DNA of 64,000 nucleotides from Histoplasma ohiense (taxonomy: Eukaryota; Ascomycota; Eurotiomycetes; Onygenales; Ajellomycetaceae), in contig JAEVHH010000003.1 of assembly GCA_017607445.1 (NCBI GenBank), positions 2,170,001 through 2,234,000 on the forward strand, in the 5' to 3' direction. The notes beneath the pieces are model-generated. The model searched no databases. It saw only the letters and a program-made list of their open reading frames with translations, and was not told where the DNA came from. The translations under genes and the position numbers were made by a program. Within the stretch, counting starts at the first letter, position 1, and each line of letters starts with the position of its first letter. Shown piece by piece: positions 29,328-38,704 of this stretch.

Positions 29328-32300
29328 GTGGAATAAGTATATTCAACAATTATCATCATCTTTTTCATTTTCATTTACTGACTGACTTCTGATAGATTTT
29401 ATTAAACTGTTTCAAGTACTTCTGACTGTTCATCAAGTTTTTCTCAGATTCTCAAGAATTATCTGTGTCTGTACAATCTTTTCATTTGACAAGATATTGT
29501 GTTTGATCACAGTACTGATGCTTGTTTAATATAGCTTCAACTTTTCATTCCTCTTGTATGTCTATAATTATCAGTTCTGCTTGCAGGATTTGTCTGTCGC
29601 ACATGTGATATGATTCAAGAAGAGAAACATGGAATACAGAATGAATTTCTTTATATTGCAGTGTGAGTTTCAGTTTGTACATCTGTGTACTGCAGATATC
29701 AATTATTTGAAAGAAACTCAAAAATCAATGATCTAGTTTGAGTGAGAATTGCAAGGTGGATATATTTTTTGCACACAGCATTACTCAGTTCTCTATCTTA
29801 AAGCTTTTTGATATATGACACTGATTGTAATACTTTTTCTCAGCTGCTTTGACAGCTTTCAGACATTCTCAGATCTTGTTCTTCACTTGCTTCATTCATT
29901 TCACTTGTTTCATCACTGATTTTGACACACTCATGCTTGGGGGTTTCATGTCTATACGAAGTTCAGTTGGTCGGCTGATCATTGCTTCAGATGATGTCAT
30001 TTTTATCAATGTGTGGAAGACATTGTTATATACCCATTGCATCAGAGAAATCCATTCTATCCAATTATCTTGCTGATAGCTGCAATATATGTGAAGATAA
30101 TGTTCAATCACCTGGTTCAATTGTTCTGTCTGGCCGTCGGTTTGCGGGTGGAATGCTGTTGATAATTTTCATCAGATATGGAGGAGATAACACAATGTCA
30201 ATCAAAACTTGCTATTTATTAATGAATCTCAGTCATTAATAATGTTCACAGATAGATCAAAGTTCTTCACAACTCTTCATACAATAATATTCACAAGTCC
30301 TTCTGCATCTAGCTCTGAAGATGTGGACACAATTATGACTCATTTGATGAATAAATCAATAAATACAACAATAGCATTATAGATTTGACTTCTCTTTTTA
30401 TTATCTGACAGGTCTTCAATAAAGTCCATGCTAATTGTATGTTATTTCTTATCTGACACTGAATGTGATTGTAGCAACCTGTACAGCTTGTGCTGCAGTA
30501 TTTTGATGCATTGACAAACATTGCAAGTTCTCACATATTCTGCAATCTCATCACTCATACCATGCCACAAGTACTTGTGTTTGATCACTTTGATGATTTT
30601 GTCACATCCAAAATGGTCATCTTGAGAATCATCATGGTTCATTTTCATTATTTCATGTCTTATAGTCTTGTCTTGCAGTATGTAGACTTTACCATCTTTT
30701 CTGAGCAGGCCATCTTTATCTACTACTCAGATTGAATGATTATCTACACTAGCATCACTCATCTCTAGTCTTCTGTGAAGTTCAGATGTGTTGGTGTCTC
30801 TATTCTGAATCTGCAGTAAGAGTTTGATGATAGATTCAGCTATCTCTTTATGATAGACTGTTTCAGACTCAAATATCTTAACAGTTAGAATCTGTGGCAT
30901 CAGAGTTTCTAGATTTAACTCTGTAACATCTGTGATCTTGTTCTCATCCACAGATGCATTTTTTATTCTGCAGAGGTTGTTGTCATCAATGACTACAGAT
31001 CTCTTCACTCAATAATTTTCATTAGCTTGCAGATCTTTTCACATTATCTTGACACATTGATCTAACTTTGTGTTTTCTTTTGTCTTTAGTGATTTAAAGA
31101 TCCCCTTACACAGCTTCTCTTGCAGAGTAGAGAGCCTCATCAAGAAAGCTGCATATTTTACAAAATCTGAGCAACAACTTGATGCATCTGTGGGATTATT
31201 TTTCTTAGAACAGTGCTCTATTTCAAAATTGAATGCTGAGAACATTTTCATTCAGTGAATCTGACATTTATTTAGCTGCTTCATTGTCATGAAATGCTGG
31301 AGATTGACATGGTCAGATAAAACAGTTATTGAATGTCTGCTATTATGTAAGTAGTGACATCATTGTCTGAAAGCTTCTACAATCAGCAACATTTCTAGAT
31401 TATATGTTTGATAACATCTTTCTGTTTCTGTGAGCTTTCTAGACCAAAATATGATTGAGTGTCAGTGATCATCATTCATTAATTGTGATATTACTGTGAT
31501 GATTGCAACATCAGATCTGTCTGTTTCTATACAGAGTTTTCACTGTGGATCAAAGTGAACCAACAATGATGCTTTTGTAAAGCATTCTTTTAACTGCAAA
31601 ATTGTGTGCTTGCAGTTATCATCTAACTGAACAGATGTGTTATTCTTCCCCCTTTTCATTTTGTAACCTTTTAACAATTCAGTCAGGGGTGCTGTTATTA
31701 TTGAGAACTTGTATATGAATCAATGATAGAAATTGATGAATTCTAGAAATATTTGCAATTTGTTTATAGTTCACAGTTCTGATCAATCTAGAATTGTGTC
31801 AATGCAGTGTTTCTTGACAGTAATGCTCTGTGTGATAATCACAAAACTCAAAAATCCAATTTCTGTTGTATGAAACATACACTTACTAAGTTTGGCATAT
31901 AGTCTCCATCACCTTAACTGTTCCAGCATGTTCTTAACATGGACGACATGTTCATCAAGCATGTTTGAATAGATTATGATATTGTTGAGATAAGCCATGC
32001 AATATACATCTAAAAGGTCACTGAGGGCTTTGTTGATATAAGATTGAAAGATCACAGGGGCATTGATTAGCTCAAAAGATAAGACTAGATATTCAAAGTA
32101 TTCATATTGTGTTTGAAATGCTATTTTTCATTCATTCTCTGCTTGTATGCAAATTCTATGATACACATCTCTAAGGTTCAGTTGTGTATATATTTTGGCA
32201 TCTGCTAATCTATCAAGTATTTCACTTATCAAGGACAGTGGATATTGATTCTTGACTGTTATTTCATTCAATTCTTGATAATTCATGCAAAGATGCAGGG

Positions 32301-34139
32301 TTTCATCTTTCTTCAGTATGAATAACACTGACACATCAGCTGAGCTCTTGAACAGACATATTCAATTCTTCTCTAATGTCTTTTTGATATATTCTCAGAG
32401 GACAGAGAGTTCTTGAGGTGATAAGTTATATATCAGTTGATATGAAGGTTTCTTGCCAGGTTTGAGCTCTATGACATGATCATGAGATGCATGTTCTGCA
32501 TCAGATATGTCTTCTCAGAATACATCAAGATAATCTTTATAATCATCTGAGATATTTGGCTCAGTTGCTGCACTCGCAGCTCATAATGATAAGACAGTGA
32601 ATATAATATTGCCATCATCAATTAGTGTTGCAAATTCTTTAACAGTATCCAGATGCACATGATTAATATTCAACACTTTTCTATAGATTCAGCATCTTCA
32701 CACTCAGTTGATATCAGAGTTCACAGCTTCCAACCACAGCATGCCCAAAATTACATCATATCCACTAATATCAGCCTCTTTGAAATGGTGGAATCCTTCT
32801 CAGAGAATGTGTTCATCATCAATAATCTTCATTGCAGCTCTTTATTGTTCATATGATTTAATCTTATGATTATCAACTGCTTCCACTACTTTTGGTTTAC
32901 CTTCTGTCTTCAAGAAATATTTTGATGCCCAGGCATGGGACACAAAGTTCACATCTGTGCCAGAATCCACTAGCATCCACACCATCGACCATCCCACTTC
33001 TGTCAGCATCCATGTATTCATTGTCAATAGTTGTTTATCTCACAGTCTAGTTGTTCATACTCTCAATGCAGCAGCTGCTTCTACAATTGAAATTGTTGAT
33101 TTTTTGCTTGTTGAACTTGATTGCACTTTTCAAGGTGTAACATCCAACAATCATTTGCAATATGACTCTTCTTATGACAGTGAGAACACTTCTTCATTCA
33201 GTTATATTTATCTTTCTTGATTTGTTCAGTTGAATCTGTTTGTTCCTCTCATTTTCTCTTGTTTTGACAGTTGCTAGATTTATCAGAATGATGCTGATTC
33301 TCTATGAATATTGCAGATCTTTCTTTGTGAATAGCACACTGTTGCTCTGACATATTTTTCTCAAGAGTCTGTAGAGTTCAAAGCAACTCTTTATAGTTCT
33401 GAGGCTTCTGATTTCAACAGTTGAGTTCTGTGTGTAATATCTTCAATGCCTTACTACACAAGTTATCCATTCTTTGTTCTTCACTATATAGAGGTAAGTA
33501 GTATTCCCAGTTTTCAAGATATTTAAAGAAATTGTGTATCAATTGCCATTCTTGTTGCTTTGCATCTTGAAACTTTTGACTTGCCAATCAGCACTGATTC
33601 TGTGGATTGTTAATTTGCATTTTTAGATGTGATAATATATTGTCAAAAGTCAACAGTGTTGCTCCTCCATGTCTCTCATATGATGATACAAAATTCAACC
33701 ATTTCTGCTTAATATGAGTGTCAAGGTAGAGTTTAGCATCATTTATCTTGTGTTCTTTCTTTCAATAATACCAGCAGTGGTGTGTAAAGAGAGTCAACAT
33801 GCAATTTTTATAGTTCTTGAATTCTAACATATTTTTTCCTTGATAATAGTTCTTAATCTTCAATCTCAGTGGTGTTTCATTATCATCATCTGTATTGTTC
33901 ACAGATTGATTTTGCAGCGGTTCTGTGGTGGTATTCTGGGTTAATTGAGGCTCAATGAGAGTATCTCCACAAATCTGCACTTCCAACTCATTGAGCTGCT
34001 GTTGCACATGCAGAATAGCTAATTGCTGCTCTCATTCACAGATTTGATCATTCAACTGTTGCAAACACACATTGTGATCATCAGAGGCAGTAGAGGATTC
34101 AGATTGGTTTTCAAGAAATCTTGCACATGTTGAGACCAT
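29317..34139 (-). pseudogene. G2 gag-pol polyprotein (chromovirus)
   Basis: Minus strand, ATG at 34139. Gag carries LKIKNYYQGKNMLEFKNYK near 33830; the zinc knuckle is near 33145-33180; protease with DSGTDVNFVSH is at about 32960; RT opens with SVLFILKKDETLHLCMNYQE (32334 on) and has YLNN instead of YLDD at 31981-31992; an RNase H tail is near 31180; integrase HHCC (HFGCDKIIKVIKHKYLWH) near 30600 and core near 29900-30330; a chromodomain near 29400-29500. Stops are mainly TGA. The RT box change and the stops make it inactive. It lies between the antisense gene and the 5' LTR. Confidence 0.85.
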
Positions 34140-34244
34140 CTTGTGTGTTTTAACTAATGTTGCATGTTTTAACTAATATTGTGTGCTTTATTGTAGATGT
34201 GTGTAACAACAGACCACTCAAATAAAGTTATGAGCAATTAGAAT

Positions 34245-34515
34245 TGTAAGAGATGATTGTAGATATAATTATGAGAGTAGTGTGAAGTATGCATGTAGGA
34301 TATTAAGAAGGTAGCAATCTCTATTATTCAAAGCTAATCACTGATCTCCTAATATCTACAGATATCAGTGAGCATTATATAGACAACCACCATGCACTAC
34401 AGCTGTCTATGATGCCATGTGCTATGTTTCTCCTCATTAATTCTGGTGTGTTCTGTGTTCTTCTATCGCCACATAGCTATTTCCTAATATAGATATCTCC
34501 GTTGCGTCTATTACA
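34245..34515 (-). repeat. G2 5' LTR (271 bp)
   Basis: TGTAAGAGAT...GTCTATTACA. The outer flank gcaga (34516-34520) matches the flank of the other G2 LTR across the inversion (13994-13998, reverse complement). Confidence 0.9.
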
Positions 34516-35237
34516 GCAGATGTGCTTTGTCACTGAGCAGTGCTTGCATTTTTTGCATCAACTCTCAACAGACTCACAATGATGATGAAGAGATGTTGTC
34601 AAATGTTGAATACAACAACAGCAATATACTGCTGTGTTTTTTTCTAACACTTCAATGAAATCATCTGCTTCCTCATCTTCATCTACATTATCAGTCAACT
34701 CAAATAATGTACCAAGATCTTGGCTCAGTGAGGATGACACTGATGTAATAGCAGAATGCAAAAACATGCTTTCTGAAATGCTGCTATGATTGAATACCAC
34801 ACTCTGCTGTGACAACAAATCATCAGAGTTTATATAGAATTCTAGAACCTTATCTATGTTCTTGTAGATCTGCATGTCAAGTACAAACCTTGTAATAACA
34901 GTTTGATATGTGGTAAATCTCTCATCTGAAACTTTGTCAAAGAGCAGCATTTTGTGAAATTCATTGATCAAAGATTGACTGATTTCATGAAAGCACTCAG
35001 ACATCTATAATCTGTTAGTACTCTTAACAATCTCAGTTTAAGAAAACTTACAGCAGCACAACTTCTATTTGATATATAGCAGATGTGACAGTGTGTCTGT
35101 TCATTGTTCACAAAGCAAGGATATACTGAAGAGTTCTGCAATCTCTCCAGACAACCCAAACAAATGCTCTTGATGACAGACAGCATATCACTCTTCATAG
35201 ACTTCAAATCAGCAATGGAAACAGCTGGTTCTGACAT
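34516..35237 (-). pseudogene. G1 antisense gene, exon 1, intron 1 and most of exon 2
   Basis: ATG at 35237. Exon 1 is 35237-35052 (186 nt) with CLGCLERLQ, YPCF, HCHIC and RSCAA: the six-Cys motif. Intron 1 is 35051-35005 with an intact GTAAGT donor. Exon 2 runs from 35004 to 34516 and continues at 13994-14004. The frame is open over 148 codons (MSECFHEISQSLINEFHKML). Compared with G2 it has point changes of the CpG type. It was split by the G2 insertion. Confidence 0.8.
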
Positions 35238-35779
35238 TCTATCATAACTTTAATTAGTATCAAAGCCTTATTCAAAGGAGGAGGAAAAGCAAAAGCAACA
35301 AGAAAGAAAGACAGATGTTGAAGATTGAAATCAATATTGCAATGATGATCAAAGGAATTGCAACAACACAAAACTCAACCCAAAATGAAAAATGCAATCA
35401 TGCAATCAAAACTTTGAATTTTGCAATAAAAATTGCATAGAAAGATACAGCATACTTTGTTTGATAAATTGATGTATTCTTTTTTAATAAAAAATTGTTA
35501 GTGATGATGTTGATGATGATATTCAATGGAGTGTGATTTTTGGTGTAGAAGTCAAAGAAAAGGGGTCAGAAGTTGTGTCTAAATCATGATTGAACTGCAA
35601 TGACATCAGAGATGGAAAAACATTCTTCTGAAACAGTAACACTTTGGAATTAACCTCAACAATTAATCCAGTCCAATCCTGCAAATTTCATACAATATCA
35701 ACCACACAGCATATATTACAAACTTCATATGTCACAGTAAGAAGCTCTGAGGACCAGGCCTTTGAAGAAGAGAGATAAT
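35238..35779 (+). other. G1 3' region beside the LTR
   Basis: Homologous to 13181-13722 and to 37022-37564 (inverted). It contains the polypurine tract gaagaagagagataa just before the LTR at 35780. The conserved antisense open stretch seen in G3 is broken here. Confidence 0.7.
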
Positions 35780-36050
35780 TGTAATAGATGCAACAGAGAT
35801 ATCTATATTAGAAAATAGCTATGTGGCAATAGAAGAACACAGAACACATCAGAATTAATGAGAAGAGATATAGTGCACAGCATCATAGACAGCTGTAGTG
35901 CATGGTGGTTGTCTATATAATGCTCACTGATATCTGTAGATATTAGAAGATCAGTGATTAGCTTTGAATAATAGAGATTGCTACCTTCTTAACATTCTAT
36001 ATGTGTACTTCACACTACTTCCATAATTATATCTACAACCATCTCTTACA
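35780..36050 (+). repeat. G1 3' LTR (271 bp)
   Basis: TGTAATAGAT...CATCTCTTACA. The outer flank tattc (36051-36055) matches the reverse complement of 19607-19611. Confidence 0.9.
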
Positions 36051-36194
36051 TATTCTTTCACTCTGAACTTCTCTCTATAAGAATCCTCTTCATACAATCT
36101 TTTCTTCTGATTTCTTTTCTCTTTCTTTTCTTAATCAATTCATAATCTGTATTTAGAATAGTGTTAGATTGTTAATCAAAGTACATCTGTTACA
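36051..36194 (+). repeat. H1 5' LTR, inner part
   Basis: The last 144 bp of the H LTR, from tattctttcactctgaact to tctgttaca. It joins with 19607-20001 to give the full 534 bp. Confidence 0.9.
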
Positions 36195-36569
36195 TTACAA
36201 ATTGATTCTTCTGTGTTTAAAGTCTGAGTATCTCATTATTAGTTTTTACATTCAAATGTATTGTTATCAGTTCTTACATCTGAGTGCATTGTTTACAGAT
36301 CTGAGTGTCTAGTCATTACAAGAGATTTCTTATGAGTCTGAGTGTCTCTATTATTAGTTATATAGACTGTTGTGTCTAAGTATTCAAGACACAATTGACT
36401 GTGTTCTACAAGGTCTGAGTGTCTATAAACTGTAACACTGCAAATAGTATTCACAAAGAAGCTTGACAAAGCTTAGCACTGCAACACTGCAAATAGTGTC
36501 TGTAAGAGAATCAAATATCTACAAGTATTTCTTTTCTTTTTTTATTATTATATATCTCTAGATATCAAA
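36195..36569 (+). other. H1 leader (5' untranslated region) with degenerate repeats
   Basis: Starts ttacaaattgattc right after the LTR. It contains about seven degenerate copies of tctgagtgtct at irregular spacing, and two copies of aacactgcaaatagt about 60 bp apart. The same leader is in H3 (53324-53644) and H2 (58811-59185, minus). No tRNA-type primer site is evident directly after the LTR. Confidence 0.65.
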
Positions 36570-36750
36570 ATGAACTACAAACAATTCTACAAACATTCAT
36601 CACATTCAAACACAGTGGATGACAACTTAGATCTACAAAGTATTCTTCAGTAGCAAGCACTACAGATGATCAAATTGCAACAATAATTTGCTGAGATGAA
36701 TACTCTCACATTCATCATTTCTTCTACATTCACATCTCACAAAAAGCTCT
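36570..36750 (+). pseudogene. H1 gag, N-terminal part
   Basis: ATG at 36570 reads MNYKQFYKHSSHSNTVDDNL and on. It is interrupted at 36750 by G3, whose duplication gctct is 36746-36750 and 43893-43897. The uninterrupted sequence is visible in H2 near 58640 (reverse complement). Confidence 0.75.
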
Positions 36751-37021
36751 TATAAGAGATGGTTGTAGGTATAATTATGGAAGTAGTGTGAAGTACACAT
36801 ATAGAATGTTAAGAAGGTAGCAATCTCTATTATTCAAAGCTAATTGCTGATCTTCTAATATCTACGGATATCAGCAAGCATTATATAGGTGATCATCATG
36901 TGCTACAGCTGTCTATGGTGCTGTGTGCTATATTCCTCTTCATTAATTCTGATGTGTTCTGTGTTCTTCTATCGCCATATAGCTATTTTCTAATATAGAT
37001 ATCTCTGTTGTGTCTATTACA
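36751..37021 (-). repeat. G3 3' LTR (271 bp)
   Basis: Ends in tctattaca at 37021. The partner is 43622-43892. Differences between the two are mostly CG against TG or CA. Confidence 0.9.
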
Positions 37022-37564
37022 ATTATCTCCCTTCTTCAAAGGCCTGGTCCTCAGAGCTTCTTACTGCAATGTGTGAAGTTTGTAACATGTGCTGTGTGGT
37101 TAATATTGTATAGAGTTTGCAGGATTGGGCTGGATTAATTGTTGAGGTTAATTCTGAAGTGTTGCTGTTTTGGAAGAATGTTTTTCCATCTCTGATGTCA
37201 ATGCAGTCCAATCATGATTTAGGCACAACTTCTGAACCCCTTTCCTTTGACTTTTACATCAAAAAGTCATATCCTAACAAAATCATCACCACCATCACCA
37301 TCAATGATTTTTTATTTAAAAAGAATACATCAATTTATCAAACAAAGTACACTGTATCTTTCTATGTGATTTTTATTGTGAAATTCGAAGTTTTGATTGT
37401 GTGGTTGCATTTTTCATTTTGGGTTGAGTTTTGTGTTGTTGCAATTTCTTTGATCATCATTGCAATATTGGTTTCAATCTTCAATATCTGTCTTTCTTTC
37501 TTGTTGCTTTTGCTTTTCCTCCTCCTTTGAATAAGGCCTTGGTACTAATTAAAGTTATGATAGA
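37022..37564 (+). other. G3 3' region; conserved antisense open stretch of unclear status
   Basis: For gag-pol this is 3' UTR with the polypurine tract (minus strand gaagaagggagataatt). In the antisense-gene direction, 37117-37530 is open for 137 codons (MQDWAGLIVEVNSEVLLFW... ending in LLLLLFLLL). G5 has the related 60093-60428 (111 codons). It could be an upstream exon or a leader of the antisense gene, but the hydrophobic end is encoded opposite a purine-rich tract and may simply reflect composition. Confidence 0.45.
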
Positions 37565-38704
37565 ATGTCAGAACCAGCTGTTTCTGTTGCTGGTTCAGAG
37601 TCTATGAAGGGTGATATGCTGTCTGCCATTGAGAGCATTTGCTTGGGTTGTCTGAAGAGATTGCAGAACCCCCCAGTATACCCTTGCTTTGTGAACAATA
37701 GACAGACACACTGTCATGTCTGTCATATATCAAATAGAAGTTGTGCTGTCATAAGTTTTCTTAAACTAAGATTGTTATGAGTGCTAACAGGTTATAGATG
37801 CCTGAGTGCTTTCACAAAACTGATCAATCTTTGATCAATGAATTTCACAAAATGCTGCTCTTCAATGAAGTTTCAGATGAGAGATTTGTCATGTATCAAA
37901 CTGCTGTTGCAAGGTTTGTACTTGACATGCAGATCTACAAGAATGCAGATGGGGTTCTAGAATTCTATATGAACTCTGATGATCTGTTGTCACAGCAGAA
38001 TGTGGCATTTGATCATAGCAGTGTTTCAGAAAGTGTGTTTTTGCATCCTGCTATTACATTGATGTCATTCTTGCTGGGTCAAGATCTTGGTACATTATTT
38101 GAGTTGACTGATAATGTAGATGAAGATGAGGAAGTGGATGATTCTGTTGAAGTGTTAGAAAGAAATGCAGCAGCATATTGCTGTCATTGTATTCAATATT
38201 TGACAATGTCCCCCCATCATCATTGTGAGTCTGCTGAGGATTGATACAAAAAATGCAAGCACTGCTCAGTGATGAAGCACATCTACATTTCAGTAAGTTA
38301 TTATTCAAAACAAATGTTTTTACAGTATAATATTAACTTCTTATTAGATGTCAGTGGATGCCATTGAATTGACTCAGGTGGTTATCAACACTGCTGAGAA
38401 TCTAATTGTCACTGATGCAGACACTTCAAATGTTAATGTTTTGCAGAGTGCTGTGACTGCAGTGGTTAGATTCTTTGCTGTGAAGATTCAGAAGATTCAA
38501 TGAGATGGTTCTTCTGAGGCTCCAGCTGAAACAGTGATTGATGAGATCTTGATGATTACATCATTGATTGCAGCTCTCAAGTCATCATTGAAACATCATG
38601 CTTCATCAGTTGAGAAAATCTGGGATAATAAGCAGGTTTGTCTTGATGACAATTTCTTGAATGACACTGGTCAAGCTGAGGCAGATCTGTTTTTTAATCT
38701 CTGA
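37565..38704 (+). pseudogene. G3 antisense gene: six-Cys protein, three exons
   Basis: Exon 1 is 37565-37750 (62 codons: MSEPAVSVAGSESM, then CLGC-x11-C-x8-CHVC-x6-C). Intron 1 is 37751-37797; the donor is ATAAGT, a CpG-type change from GTAAGT, with branch TGCTAAC. Exon 2 is 37798-38292 (165 codons: MPECFHKTDQSL, VARFVLDMQIYKN, then a second Cys cluster, with one TGA). Intron 2 is 38293-38347 (GTAAGT to TTAG). Exon 3 is 38348-38704 (119 codons: MSVDAIELTQ..., acidic end ADLFFNL, one TGA inside). The final TGA may also be a changed Arg, with TAA at 38711. All junctions are phase 0, and exon lengths are the same in all four G copies. Function unknown; it resembles, in Cys spacing, many hypothetical fungal proteins I have seen, which I cannot verify here. 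Confidence 0.75.

Noticed and set aside
13723..36050. Oppositely oriented G LTRs taken as separate solo LTRs or several truncated elements
   Set aside because: Undoing the hAT-A/B inversion pairs them exactly with matching 5-bp duplications, so they are the ends of G1 and G2.
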